Part shown: positions 46,613 to 59,758 of the stretch, piece after piece
How positions within the stretch are numbered: position 1 is the stretch's first letter
Layout of the letters: every line of letters begins with the position of its first letter
NCBI RefSeq assembly: GCF_037975245.1
Contig: NC_092572.1
Location: forward strand, 27,759,989 to 27,823,988
From: Apostichopus japonicus
Taxonomy: Eukaryota; Echinodermata; Holothuroidea; Aspidochirotida; Stichopodidae
Reading direction: 5' to 3'
DNA: 64,000 bases
The notes under the pieces: model-generated
Database searches by the model: none
Told to the model about the DNA's origin: nothing
Seen by the model: the letters and a program-made list of their open reading frames with translations, nothing else
Translations under genes and position numbers: made by a program

Positions 46613-49600
46613 AAAAAAATAATAATAATGCCTAATAGAACTACTGCACAATGTTTGCCAGCTTCAATTTGGATAGTTTATGCATTAATTTTACTATTGG
46701 ATGGGTTGACCATGTTCGTTAGCTTCAAGTAAGTTCAGGATATACGTTTAATATTTAATAGTATACAATTAAAACGTGCAATGCTAATCTACGGATGCAT
46801 AAAAGTGCCATCAAAATAAGAAAAACTTTGCCCCATAAGGTGACATTTATCAGTAAATTGTTTAGATAACAAGATAAAATCTTATCAAATATCAGAAAAA
46901 TGTTGGATTGCTCAGTTGCTTTAACTGAGCAATTGAACAATTTTCTGCAAAATGTTTAATTGACAACTTATCATATCTCGTCAATTGTACATTTTTCTGC
47001 AATATGTTCAATTGTTACCTTCATTCCGTCTGAGCAATTGAAACATTTTCTGTAAAATGTTAATCGACAATTTATCTTGTCTCGTCAACTCAAGATTTTT
47101 CTGCAAAATCTTTAATTGTTCACTTCATTCCAAATGCTCAGTTGAAATGAAGTGAACGATTGATTTTTTTTCATTTGAGTGATAAGTAGCCCCAACCCCC
47201 CCCCCCCCCCCCCGAAAATATTTTTTGAAATATTTTAAGTACCCAATACACCTCCAATGAAGAAGAGAACTTATTCTGTTTGATTTCTTGACTTTAAGAC
47301 CATAAGGGGAAAACTAGAAACACTCACTAGGAGGAAACATACCTGCAAACCAAAGACAATTTTGGTAAATTTCACCTACAGACACGGGACATGTACTAAA
47401 ACACATTCAATAAAGGTTAAAATCCACTCTTCAATGGCGATTCGATGACCTAAATATTATTTTCGATAATCAGTATAATTTAGCTGTATTTTTTTTTTAA
47501 ACTCTGCACAAAATATATGCACTCGATCGGACCGCTCGGCACCCCGTGTGTCCGCAATTGGTATCTGCTTGCGTAGATGAATGTGAAAACATTAACAGCT
47601 TGTAAATACAATATCTCAAGAGTTGAAAGTTGGCTGTACCTCCAACCTGCTGAATTTTCAGTATCAACATGAAGAAGCCTGTCTTCAAAATTAGATACCA
47701 TCGAAATGTGTTACAATTCTTGTCGCAATTGAAATATACTTAACCCAATTTGTAACAACTTGAGTTGTTGCCATTTGTAATGAAGTCTTTCACAATATGA
47801 ATTATAATAAACTACGAGCGATACCAAAGAGAATATTTTCATTTAACAGTATTCCAGTTGAACGTCTTTGAGGCAAACCTATTTACATGTGATATATGTT
47901 TTCAGGTTGATGACTGTTCAAGGCTCAGACTCTGAACCGTCTTACGCTTATGGTGACACGGATCGCGATCTAGTTCCAGCTTGAACTGGTCATTTTTTGA
48001 AATAATTAAATTACCCAATACCCCTCCAATGAAGAAGAGAACTTATTCTGTTTGATTTCTTGACTTTAAGACCATAAGGGGAAAACTAGAAACACTAAAT
48101 AGGAGGAAACATACCTGCAAACCAAAGACAATTTTGGTATTAATTTGACCTACAGACACGGGACATGTGGAAAATTTTAGTTCAACAGTCGAAATTTTCG
48201 TCTTTCGCACTCTTATTTTCCGACTGTCGCACTCTAATTTACATATATTCTTGTAATTTGTGAATGACCTAAACTTTTCGGTCAAAATTGACCTATAATC
48301 AGTCATATTTACCACGTTTTCCTTGTCACATTGAGAAATTGTTTCTCGCGATCCTTATACTCCACCATACAAAACTTCGTATGATTTTGAAAAAATAATA
48401 ATGCCTAATAGAACTACTGTACAACGTTTGCCAGCTTCAATTTGGATAATTTATGCATTAATTTTACTATTGGATGGGTTGACTATGTTCGTTAGCTTCA
48501 AGTAAGTTCAGGATATACGTTTAATATTTTATAGTATACAAGTAAAACGCGCAATGCTAATCTACGGAAGCATAAAAGTGCCATCAACATAAGAAAAACT
48601 TTGCCCTATAAGGTGACATTTTTCAGTAAATTGTTTAGATAACAAGATAAAATCTTATCAAATATCAGAAAAATGTTGGATTGCTCAGTTGCTTTAACTG
48701 AGCAATTGAACAATTTTCTGCAAAATGTTTATCGACAATTTATCTTGTCTCGTCAACTCAAGATTTTTCTGCAAAATGTTTAATTGTTCACTTCATTCCA
48801 AATGCTCAGTTGAAATGAAGTGAATGATTGATTTTTTTCATTTGAGTGATAAATAGCCCGAACCCCCCACCCCCCCCCCCAGAAAATATTTTTTGAAATA
48901 TTTAAAGTACCCAATACACCTCCAATGAAGTAGAGAACTTATTCTGTTTGATTTCTTGACTTTAAGACCATAAGGGGAAAACTAGAAACACTCACTAGGA
49001 GGAAACATACCTGCAAACCAAAGACAATTTTTGTAATTTCACCTACAGACACGGGACATGTACTAAAACACATTCAATAAAGGTTAAAATCCACTCTTCA
49101 GTGGCGATACGATGACCTAAATATTATTTTCGATAATAATTACAATTTAGCTGTATTTTTTTTTAACTCTGCACAAAATATATACACACTCGATCGGACC
49201 GCTCGGCACCCCGTGTGTCCGCAATTGGTATCTGCTTGCGTAGTTGAATGTGAAAACATTGACAGCTTGTAAATACAATATCTCAAGAGTTGAAAGTTGG
49301 CTGTACCTCCAACCTGCTGCATTTTCAGTATCAACATGAAGAAGCCTGTCTTCAAAATTGGACACTATCGAAATGTGTTACAATTCTTGTCGCAATTGGA
49401 ATATACTTAACCCAATTTGTAACAACTTGAGTTGTTGCCATATTTAATGAAGTCTGTCACAATATGAATGATAATAAACTGCGAGCGAAACCAAAGAGAA
49501 TATTTTCATTTTACAGTATTCCAGTTGAACGTCTTTGAGGCAAACCTATTAACATGTGATATATGTTTTCAGGTTGATGACTGTTCAAGGCTCAGACTCT

Positions 49601-52370
49601 GAACCGTCTTACGCTTATGGTGACACGGATCGCGATCTAGTCCCAGCTTGATCTGGTCATTTTTTATGAAATAATTAAATTACCCAATACCCCTCCAATG
49701 AAGAAGAGAACTTATTCTGTTTGATTTCTTGACTTTAAGACCATAAGGGGAAAACTAGAAACATTAAATAGGAGGAAACATACCTGCAAACCAAAGACAA
49801 TTTTGGTAATTTCACCTACAGACACGGGACATGTACTAAAATACATTCAATAAAGGTTAAAACCCACTCTTCAATGGCGATTCGATGACCTAAATATTAT
49901 CTTCGATAATCATTACAATTTAGCTGTATTTTTTTTTTAACTCTGCACAAAATATATACGCACTCGATCGGACCGTTCGGCACCCTGTGGGTCCGCAATT
50001 GGTTTCTGCTTGCGTAGTTGAATGTGAAAACATTAACAGCTTGTAAATACAATATCTCAAGAGTTGAAAGTTGGCTGTACCTCCAACCTGCTGAATTTTC
50101 AGTATCAACATGAAAAAGCCTGTCTTCAAAAAGTAGATACTATCGAAATGTGTTACAATTCTTGTCGCAATTGGAATATACTTGTCCCTATTTGTAACAA
50201 CTTGAGCTGTTACAATTTGTAATGAAGTCTGTCACAATATGAATGATAATGAATTGCGAAATAGACCAAAGAGAATATTTTCATTTTACATTATTCCAGT
50301 TGAACGTCTTTGAGGCAAACCTATTTACATGTGATATATGTTTTCAGGTTGATGACTGTTCAAGGCTCTGACTCTGAACCGTCTTACGCTTATGGTGACA
50401 CGGATCGCGATCTAGTCCAGCTTGATCTGGTCATTTTTTATGAAATAATTAAATTACCCAATACCCCTCCAATGAAGAAGAGAACTTATTCTGTTTGATT
50501 TCTTGACTTTAAGACCATAAGGGGAAAACTAGAAACACTCACTAGGAGGAAACATACCTGCAAACCAAAAACAATTTTGGTATTAATTTGACCTACAGAC
50601 ACGGGACATGTGGAAAATTTTAGTTCAACAGTCGAAATTTTCGACTGTCGCATTCTTAGTTTCCGACTGGTGCACTCTAATTTACATAAATTCTTGTAAT
50701 TTGTGAATGACCTAAAACTTTCGGTCAAAATTGACCTATAATCAGTCATATTTACCACGTTTTCCTTGTCACATTGAGAAATTGTTTCTCGCGATCCTTA
50801 TACTCCACCATACAAAACTTCGTATGATTTTGAAAAATAATAATGCCTAATAGAACTACTGTACAACGTTTGCCAGCTTCAATTTGGATAATTTATGCAT
50901 TAATTTTACTATTGGATGGGTTGACCATGTTCGTTAGCTTCAAGTAAGTTCAGGATATACGTTTAATATTTTATAGTATACAAGTAAAACGCGCAATGCT
51001 AATCTACGGAAGCATAAAAGTGCCATCAACATAAGAAAAACTTTGCCCTATAAGGTGACATTTTTCAGTAAATTGTTTAGATAACAAGATAAAATCTTAT
51101 CAAATATCAGAAAAATGTTGGATTGCTCAGTTGCTTTAACTGAGCAATTGAACAATTTTCTGCAAAATGTTTAATTGACAACTTATCATATCTCGTCAAT
51201 TGTACATTTTTCTGCAATATGTTCAATTGTTACCTTCATTCCGTCTGAGCAATTGAAACATTTTCTGCAAAATGTTAATCGACAATTTATCTTGTCTCGT
51301 CAACTCAAGATTTTTCTGCAAAATCTTTAATTGTTCACTTCATTCCAAATGCTCAGTTGAAATGAAGTGAACGATTGATTTTTTTTTCATTTGAGTGATA
51401 AATAGCCCCACCCCCCCCTCCGGAAATATTTTTTGAAATATTTAAAGTACCCAATACACCTCCAATGAAGAAGAGAACTTATTCTGTTTGATTTCTTGAC
51501 TTTAAGACCATGAGGGGAAAACTAGAAACACTCACTAGGAGGAAACATACCTGCAAACCAAAGACAATTTTGGTAATTTCACCTACAGACACGGGACATG
51601 TACTGAAACACATTCAGTAAAGGTTTTAAAACCCACTCTTCAATGGCGATATGATGACCTATTATTTTTCAATAATCAGTATAATTTAGCTGTATTTTTT
51701 TTTAACTCTGCACAAAATAAACGCACTCGATCGGACCGTTCGGCACCCTGTGGGTCCGCAATCGGTATCTGCTTGCGTAGTTGAATGTGAAGGCATAAAC
51801 AGCTTGTAAATACAATATCTCAAGAGTTGAAAGTTGGCTGTACCTCCAACCTGCTGCATTTTCAGTTTCAACATTAAGTAGCCTGTCTTCAAAAGTAGAT
51901 ACTATCGAAATGTGTTACAATTCTTGTCGCGATTGGAATATGCCTTGTCCCAATTTGTAACAACTTGAGCTGTTGCAATTTGTAATGAAGTCTGTCACAA
52001 TATGAATGATAATAAACTGCGAGCGAGACCAAAGAGAATATTTTCATTTTACAGTATTCCAGTTGAACGTCTTTGAGGCAAACCTATTTACATGTGATAT
52101 ATGTTTTCAGGTTGATGACTGTTCAAGGCTCAGACTCTGAACCGTCTTACGCTTATGGTGACACGGATCGCGATCTAGTTCCAGCTTGATCTGGTCATTT
52201 TTTATAATTACATTACCCAATACCCCTCCAATGAAGAAGAGAACTTATTCTGTTTGATTTCTTGACTTTAAGATCATAAGGGGAAAACTAGAAACACTCA
52301 CTAGGAGGAAACATACCTGCAAACCAAAGACAATTTTGGTAATTTCACCTACAGACACGGGACATGTACT

Positions 52371-53223
52371 GAAAGTGTTTATACACATGCAAATACAGGA
52401 CATGTACCATTGTGCTTCAGAATAATCAGCCAGTTTAATGACATATGATAAAACTCTTAATATCATGCAGTATATGCGGTTTCTGGGTCTATAAGCGTTA
52501 AATCTGACGAATTGAAAAAGGTTTAAGTATTAGTTCAATTGGTTGGTCGTAACAAATGATTTAATAATCAACCACTTCCCGAAGAGAGCAGAGCATCACT
52601 GCATGAAAAAATCTAGGTTATATTTTTTACGCTTCAACTTGGAAGAAAGACCAAACAGCACTTAAATGTTTCTCCCGGGACTCACAGTGGTCCAGCCGAT
52701 CCTGTCACTGCATTCTAGTATACCTTGTCATCATGATTGAATTTTTCCTTTCACTAAGTCCAACCAGTAAAGTTTGGAAATGAAGTTATTCACAATGACA
52801 TTACCAATTCGACCACCCCTATTCCTGATTCCCTTGTCAAAGAATACTTTTTACCCATCAGTTGTGATGTCATTGCTCTTAGAAATTCAATTTTTCACCA
52901 TAATGAGCAAAAGTAATGGCTATAAGCCATTAAAATGAGGGCGCTGTTAAAATGAGGGCGCTTTCAAAATGAGGGCGCTGTTATCAATTTAGTGAAATTT
53001 TGAAAGACACACATATATGGGGAAAAAGACACAGAAACACATATTTGGAAAATTACCCTCAATCCCGGGACACGGCTGAAAACGCCTTGGGAGCTACAAG
53101 GACCCCACTTTGGACATCCTCCACCGTTAAAAAAGTCGGGACGTCAAATTTTGTCCTGACTTTTCAAAATGTCCTGACCTTATAGGTGTGTTTTTTTTTC
53201 ATGTCCTGACATTCAAGGTATGG
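52371..53223. other. Non-coding stretch
   Basis: AT-rich DNA. A short triple repeat of aaatgagggcgct occurs near 52934-52980. No gene seen. Confidence 0.4.
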
Positions 53224-53480
53224 TGCATACATACATACATACATACATACATACATACATACATACATACATACATACATACATACATACATACATACAT
53301 ACATACATACATACATACATACATACATACATACATACATACATACATACATACATACATACATACATACATACATACATACATACATACATACATACAT
53401 ACATACATACATACATACATACATACATACATACATACATACATACATACATACATACACGCATACACGCATACATACAT

Positions 53481-53529
<49 letters not shown>

Positions 53530-53549
53530 CACACACACCCGCACACACA

Positions 53550-53599
<50 letters not shown>

Positions 53600-53747
53600 T
53601 ACATACATACATACATACATACATACATACATACATACATACATACATACATACATACATACATACATACATACATACATACATACATACATACATACAT
53701 ACATACATACATACATACATACATACATACATACATACATACATACA

Positions 53748-53776
<29 letters not shown>
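53224..53776. repeat. Compound microsatellite (CATA)n-(CA)n-(CATA)n, about 550 bp
   Basis: Two long pure tetranucleotide tracts flank a (CA)n core with a few G interruptions (about 53496-53595). It has the same architecture as the array at 11331. Open frames of up to 220 codons on both strands are artefacts of the period. Confidence 0.98.
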
Positions 53777-53780
<4 letters not shown>

Positions 53781-54329
53781 CAGGTTTAAGCGTGAAGTTC
53801 TTGGAGCGTTGTTATTAGTGGTCAACATCTATTCAGATGGGAAACGGTAAACTCTTTTCGAGACTTTTGCAATACATGTATTGTCAAAGTGTGAAGTAGT
53901 AGGTTCATTGTTAACAGTTTTAATGAGAGAAGTTGTTATTGAGAAGTTACCTTTAATTATTTCAGAAAAAGTTAGACAACCGTATTTCCTCTACATCATT
54001 ATAGAGCGGTGATGAAGTGTGTTCATGGTTCGCTATTTGAATCAAGTTTCTTACCGTTACACTATTTTGGTTGTGACTTAACCACACTAGTTATTGATGA
54101 TACAATTTGAATGAGGTATTGTAGGTAGATATTGAAAAATGATGTTTTTGCTAAAGATAATGATCAAACTTGGTCCAAAGCTATTCCAGAGGCTCAATCT
54201 CTATATTCGTCTCTGCCCGGTTCAATTGTTTCTTGGACGCCCTCATTTAATCGTACTGCGTGTATATTTGTCAACATCCGTTGAAACTTTGTATTAAAAT
54301 TATGCGTTCCGAAGTCAAGTAGCGTTTCA

Positions 54330-54646
54330 CAGGCGCGTAGCCAAGGGGGGTGGGGCGAAGGGGGCAGCCGCCTCCCCCATTGAGCATATTTTTTTAAATT
54401 TTTTGTTAATGTTTTTATGATATCGCTAGTAATTTCAAAAGAGAAAATTCAAAGATGCAACTTACAAGGCCTGGGAAGTGCCATTTCCAGCGATCTAAGA
54501 GGCATTTTCAGCCAAACTTTTCTTGTACGCTTCGCGCCAGCTCATGGTGGCGCTACGCTTAGATAGTTTTCAATGCCGTATCTACGGCTCTGATAGTTTG
54601 CTTACATTTTCGCCCCTCCCTTGGCAAATTCCTGGCTACGCGCCTG
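54330..54646. mobile_element. hAT-like MITE, 317 bp
   Basis: Termini CAGGCGCGTAGCCAAGG and CCTGGCTACGCGCCTG are inverted repeats. An 8-bp duplication with one mismatch flanks it (GCGTTTCA at 54322-54329, GCGATTCA at 54647-54654). Inside lies the GC-rich module tgcaacttacaaggcc ... cgcgccagctcatggtggcg also seen in the elements at 15422 and 35368. Confidence 0.82.
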
Positions 54647-55587
54647 GCGATTCATGATGTCTAAAATAGAACAACAACGCTGTACATATGTTACATGTTA
54701 TTTTGCAAGTAATTAAAGAGTTATTGTTGCTATGCTGCTTACTTATATATTGTATACATCTACGTTTATGCTCTAAGTATGATTAATATTGTAACGGAAA
54801 TGTATCCCTTTAAGTAAATTGTTATTGTAATATTTTCGTTTAGGATTGAGCTTTCCCTCAGTTCTACCCGTCGATGGCCTCTCTCCCAAAATATGTGACC
54901 CTCAGTTCTACCCGTCGATGGGCCCCTCTCTCAAAACATGTGTAGAGCTTTTGCGAGTTGCAGGTGGGGACAGCCAATGAAAATCGTACCCCTGTTTTGT
55001 TTGTAAACTTTGCTGAATCAGCACCCGAATTTTGAGATGTTCCCCTTGTTAGTGGTAGCGCAGATTGTTTTCTTAGTTTGAGCTCACCACGCTCACGAGG
55101 TATTCCGAGATTGGCCTCTGACAGAGAGAGAACCGAGAGAACGCCTATTTTCTGTAAGTTGCTACCACTTAACTGGTATATTTATTCTATCACACGATTA
55201 TGTGCTTGGCATGACTCCTAGGTTTAATTGTTTGTCTTAGGAAAGATAAAATCGGGTATCTTTGGGGCGACAGGGGATATTGTTCGTACACCTAGGGAAT
55301 TCTAAGAAAACTATCGTTGCGCTAAGTATTTTAAGTAACAAGAAACGAGGGTGTATTTTTAAGACATCATATTTGTTGTCACTTTCTATAGGGGGTTCGA
55401 TAATTGTAATTTCGACTTCACTAGGAGGCTCAACAAACGCTAGTATTATCCTTCATCTGTAAATACATTTACCCACGTACTGGTTCGGTTGTGATCTCGA
55501 AAAGAGATATTTTATTTAGTAATATAAACTGGTTAAGTCTTTAAGCTTGTTGTTGAGTACGTATGGCAAGCCGTTTTACTTTTTATT
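54647..55587. other. Unannotated stretch with a short direct duplication
   Basis: The phrase ccctcagttctacccgtcga occurs twice (near 54855 and 54899), each followed by a ctctc-aaaa segment. A TGTAACGGAAATG at 54791 resembles an LTR start, but I could not find the matching end or a target duplication. The open frame at 55262-55462 has no known domain. Confidence 0.4.
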
Positions 55588-55798
55588 CGATATTTGATGA
55601 TATCATCAAATATTTGCTGATATCGGCAAATGAATTGGTGATATCAGCAATTGAATTGTTGATATCAGCAAATCATTTGCTGATATCAACAATTCCAACA
55701 TATCACTAATTAATTGGTGATATGAGGTACCGAATTGCTGATATCATTAAATGATTTGCTGATATCATTAAATGATTTGCTGATATCAGTAATTCAAG
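55588..55798. repeat. Palindromic GATATC short tandem array
   Basis: About nine GATATC or near-GATATC palindromes (for example tttgctgatatcagcaaat) lie about 22-28 bp apart, so each unit can form a hairpin. The array sits about 180 bp before the start codon of the next gene. Confidence 0.85.
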
Positions 55799-55979
55799 CG
55801 TATCGAGCCAACGTCTACAAAAAGGAATTGGAAACGAGCGCTAAAAACAAAACCCATCCACACAAACCCCGCTAATTCTGAAGTAATGGCCGTATACATG
55901 GTACAAACATTTTAAGCTACATCGGCTATAGCCTAGATATACATGTGTGACATGTGCACTGCATCGTACAAATTGCAAG

Positions 55980-56160
55980 ATGGAAGAAGCCGGTCCAAGT
56001 TCCAATCTCGGTTCACAGCGAACCGTCCATAACCTAGTCGGAAGAGCAAGACCAGCTATTGCCGGGTCTAGTTCGGAAGCAGAGAATGATAACGATTTCG
56101 ATGTTGTCCGACAGACTTTCCGATCTTTTCGGAGACGTCGCGATACAGAAGAGAGCTTGC
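55980..56160 (+). CDS. Unrecognised protein, first coding exon
   Basis: The ATG at 55980 has good context (CAAGATGG), and the frame runs 60 codons to a strong donor CTTGC|GTAAGT (56160/56161), phase 1. The peptide begins MEEAGPSSNLGSQRTVHNLV and ends RSFRRRRDTEESL; it is polar and likely disordered, with a basic RRRR cluster that could serve as a nuclear signal. GC content is higher than in the surroundings, as expected for an exon. I chose this ATG because the frame upstream has only a GTG. Together with the next two exons it starts a protein that I do not recognise; a distant likeness to the N-terminal region of HECT-ligase-like (G2E3-type) proteins is a weak guess. Confidence 0.65.
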
Positions 56161-56224
56161 GTAAGTCTGACTCTGACGTTAGCCTAATTGGGTCCCCTGC
56201 TTTTTGTGTTTTAACATTAGACTT

Positions 56225-56575
56225 AGGCTAGGACTAATACTAGTAACGCGGTACTAATTTAGAATCCGTACCATTCGACCCTACTTCCTAACCCGGTACT
56301 AATTTAGAATCCGTACCAATCGACCCTACTAAGTAACCCCTAACCCTATTCCCTTCTTCCTTACCCTACTCACTAACCCCTTACCATATTACTTACTTCC
56401 TAACCCTAATTCCTACTTACCCTACTCCTTAACCCTACTTTCTAACCCCTAACCTTATTCTGCCTATTCGAATTAAGCTTTACCATTCATATGGTACGGA
56501 TTCTATAGTTAGGCCCTAACCCCTAACCCTATTCCCTTCTTCCTAACCCTACTCCCTGACCCCTAACAGTAACAC
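56225..56575. repeat. Degenerate telomere-like (CCCTAA) tract
   Basis: Repeated ctaaccc, taacccctaaccc and cttaccctact phrases. The animal telomere unit is TTAGGG (CCCTAA); here copies are interrupted and diverged. A smaller block follows at 56676-56745. It lies in the first intron of the plus-strand gene. Confidence 0.7.
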
Positions 56576-58804
56576 TTTAGTTTCCAATTTCTTGACTTTT
56601 TTTCTTGAATGTCTGTTTGCCGAATAAAAAACATTTAGGATCCACAGACTGATTGGCCATGACAAATATATGGCCTACTTCCTAACCCTAATTCCTAACC
56701 CCTAACCCTACTCGCTAGCCCTACTTCCTAACCCCTAATCTTATTTTGCCGATTCGAAGTAAGCTTTGCCATTCATATGGTACGGATTCTAAAGTAAGGC
56801 CAAGGCGGGAATTACTCACAGAAACTCCTTTTGTGTTTCTATTTTGTTAAAAATACAATAGGTCTAGCCTGGGGCAATATTATTCTATGCTAGTCCTACA
56901 GTGCTTTGTACAGTACTTAACCCAGGGCCCATGCTAGGCTATATGTTACAGACTACAGTACTTACACTAGGGGCTTGATGGCCTAGCCTGGTTTGGCCTA
57001 GCATAATAATTTAGTTAGGCCTAACACATTTGAAGCCTACTTCGGCCTAACACCAGGTGTTAATATAATAAGAGAATAACATGTAGGCTAATAAAAAGGC
57101 AAGGTTTAAAAAAAACGTTTTAAGGGGAGAAAAGTGCTCCTCCCCTTTAAGAAATTTTGCCTTCAGAAGGGGGCTTAGATTCAAAATGGTTCTATCATTT
57201 TCATTTTCTCAAACTTGTACTGTATGTTTATGCACTAGAAATTACCATTTCTTGTGAAGAACCCAGAAATCAACATGTTTTGAGAAATTAAGCAAACTAT
57301 ATTTGGAAATAAAGAAAATGTGAACAATTTTTCTTCTTATTATAAATGTTTTAACTGACCCCTTTGTTAATTTAAAATCAGTACATTTAAAGATGTACTG
57401 CATCTTCTGCCAACCATAAACCTAAAAAGTAGCGGATCCAGGGTTTGGAGGAAGGGGAACCAGTCATGAAGGCAAATCCCTCACATGGGAGCATTGGAGA
57501 AAGGTGCGCCTATGACAGGGGGGGGGGGACTGGGGCAGAATATAAGCAGCTTTTGTTTGCAATTTTGACGGCCTTAGAATCATAATCAATACAATTTATC
57601 AGCAAATGGCAGCAATAATTGCCAAAAATAATGACTTAAATATAATAATAAATAAATACCATATATTAAAGTGCTGTTATCATGAAATAAAACATGCTCA
57701 ATAGCACTGTACAAAGAACCAAAACCTGGAATATAAAATTACCAAACATGGTGAACATGCCTTCAAATTTTTGGAAAATACAGAGGCTGTGGCTGGTTGA
57801 ACCCCCACATAAATCTGCACCCATTAAGAATGGGGGGTTGGTGCTGATGTTGGTTTTAAAGTCATATCCTAGACACTGTCGAAGCTGACAAACTTTGTCC
57901 TATCATTCATTGACTCCATTCATAGGGCAGTTTTTAGTAACACAAAAACATAAAGATTTTTTTCCCTTTTCTTTATAATTCAGGGTCTTGAAAGAGGGGT
58001 AGACAATTTCGAGTGGAATGGAAGGGGACTCCTTTTCTTTTGAGAAGGTCCAATCCAGACTACTTTCCATCACCTGCGGAATGTAGATTTTTGAAGGAGC
58101 AACACTTTGGTGAGAAGATCTTATTTTCTTATATGAACCAGGCTTTTGACTTTTATTAAGTTAGAATCAAAAGATGGACATAGTTACTGAGTGAAATGAG
58201 TATTGTAATCGATGTATGGCACTGAATTACTAAACATCTTACAGTACATCGATCCATCTTTTGCCAGTCCTTATCGTGTTGAAATACTATCATACATAGA
58301 GTTATACTGTCCAAAAATGTATGATGGTGTGATGTACTTTGTCCGTGTATTACTAAAGAACTGGTCAAAATGCAAGTTCGGAAGCATGTTGATTATTTAT
58401 TCATGGCACATGGCTCAAATTAGCCTCACTTAGCATTACTATATAATCTGCACTTCTCTTAATTACCCAATGTACGTAGCAGGCTAGTGCATTCTCAGTT
58501 ACACCAGTTGTTTAAATCTTCAGTGTCCCTTTAATGTAACCACCATCCTGTGGTAGTCCTGCACGATACATACTTACCCAGATACTGTAGGGACCACGAG
58601 CAGTCATCATAGCATGAGTGCGTGTGTTTGAGACACTAGCTTGTATCAAACACTTAGCCGGCAAAATGGGAAATAATTATCTCAGCAAAATTTGCACTGT
58701 TTAATGACACAGTATCCCTTTCCCGCAGCTGTATATGAGAAATATATTAGCAAACACGATAGACTGATACATTTACTGTATGTGCGTTGTGTCTTTTACT
58801 CTAG

Positions 58805-59043
58805 GCACCCCAGATACTCCATTTGAACCATTTAACCGCAACTGGAGTATCGAGATGCTCAAGACAAAAATTTCAGAATTATACCCCGAGAAGTCTCTTG
58901 GGGTTATCGGCTTCAAATTTGGCAGGTGTGACAAAGGGAAGAAAATTCATCTAGTTGAGCCGGCAAATGTAAGGGAACTCGAGAAGGCAGTGGGGAGAGG
59001 GAAACTTGTAGTCATTCCTAACAATGACATTGGACTTACTTCG
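58805..59043 (+). CDS. Unrecognised protein, second coding exon
   Basis: Acceptor CTTTTACTCTAG (58804) and donor ACTTCG|GTAAGT (59043/59044), entering in phase 1 and leaving in phase 0; 239 nt. The first exon's C plus GC gives Arg, then TPDTPFEPFNRNWSIEML. A compact domain follows, with KISELYPEKSLGVIGFKFG and ELEKAVGRGKLVVIPNND. The pattern (an acidic-basic alpha/beta segment ending in GRGKLVVIP) looks like the small N-terminal domain of HECT-like proteins in fish and marine invertebrates, but I cannot prove it. Codon use is even and the frame is clean. Confidence 0.7.
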
Positions 59044-59676
59044 GTAAGTGTAAGACGTATTGGGCATTGAATGAACATATACATGTGCAAGTTTCAGTGT
59101 GATCAGTTGTTCTGTGTTTTCATTTTAGCTTAATCTTTCCTTAAATTTCTAGTATGTCTATAATTAACTGGTAATATTAATATATGTCAATAGACTTAAA
59201 AGGGCCTTTGTTCGAATGCGTCCAGCAAGTGCAGAAATTTCAATTGGTAATACTTCAGTTGATGATATCATAACTTAATTTAAGGTACAGTATACATGAG
59301 TTTGTAGAAGATATCTTTGAGTTCTAGGTAAACAATACAATGAAATAATACAATGACAGTATGCTACCGTAAGTGCACTCTTTCTAAGACTGTGTTATCA
59401 TACTGTACTTTAAGTTTTAATTGAACATCCGGGAATTATCAACCACATTCTAGGATTGATGGATACAATTCACTGTTAAAATTACTCAATGATTTATTTA
59501 GAAAATCATTCATTGCAATCACAATTTCCAAATTTTACTTTTTTCCTTTTTGTGTTAAAATGTTGCAATTCGTTCACCATAAGCCTTTGTGTTTACAGTA
59601 CCTCATATTTTTTCATAATTTGTTTTTAGTAATTTTTATAAATGTTGTACAGTACCTATTACATTGTTTCTTACAG

Positions 59677-59758
59677 ATTGAAAGTAGCAATAGACTGGAA
59701 GAATCTGGAACTCCAACTGTCACCTTTACTACACAGGATGGACAAAGAAGATCATCAG
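59677..59758 (+). CDS. Unrecognised protein, third coding exon
   Basis: Acceptor TTTCTTACAG (59676) and donor CATCAG|GTAAGC (59758/59759), entering in phase 0 and leaving in phase 1; 82 nt. It encodes IESSNRLEESGTPTVTFTTQ and then DGQRRSS, a polar linker. It fits the second exon in phase. The next exon (phase 1) is not seen before 61751; later exons must lie in or beyond the duplicated copy. Confidence 0.6.

Larger units (their letters stand above)
45590..52370. repeat. Mosaic tandem array of two unit types (B-A-B-A-A-B-A)
   Basis: A shared leader of about 130 bp (ccaatacacctccaatgaag onwards) starts each unit at about 47240, 48013, 48908, 49681, 50457, 51447 and 52215. Type A units (about 775 bp; 47240, 48908, 49681, 51447) carry cgatcggaccg, cttgtcgcaattg and cggatcgcgatctag. 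Type B units (895-990 bp; 48013, 50457) carry tcgaaattttcg, ggattgctcagttgc and a C-run. A first B-like unit from 45590 is interrupted by a retrotransposon. The last leader copy is partial. Minus-strand open frames of 60-90 codons recur with the units but show no domain. Confidence 0.9.

Noticed and set aside
48043..50758. Two 90-codon minus-strand frames in the B units
   Set aside because: They differ by many amino-acid changes, start variably and overlap the leader shared with A units, so are more likely chance frames.
47480..51892. Four similar minus-strand frames in the A units
   Set aside because: They follow the repeat unit, vary by frameshifts at the ends and resemble no known protein.
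53164..53850. Open frames of up to 220 codons on both strands
   Set aside because: Same cause: a CATA/CA microsatellite.
54791..55560. Possible solo LTR starting TGTAACGG
   Set aside because: No matching end or target-site duplication could be found.
57694..58433. Open frames between the first and second exons of the plus-strand gene
   Set aside because: No domain, no fitting splice sites; they recur only because of the duplication.
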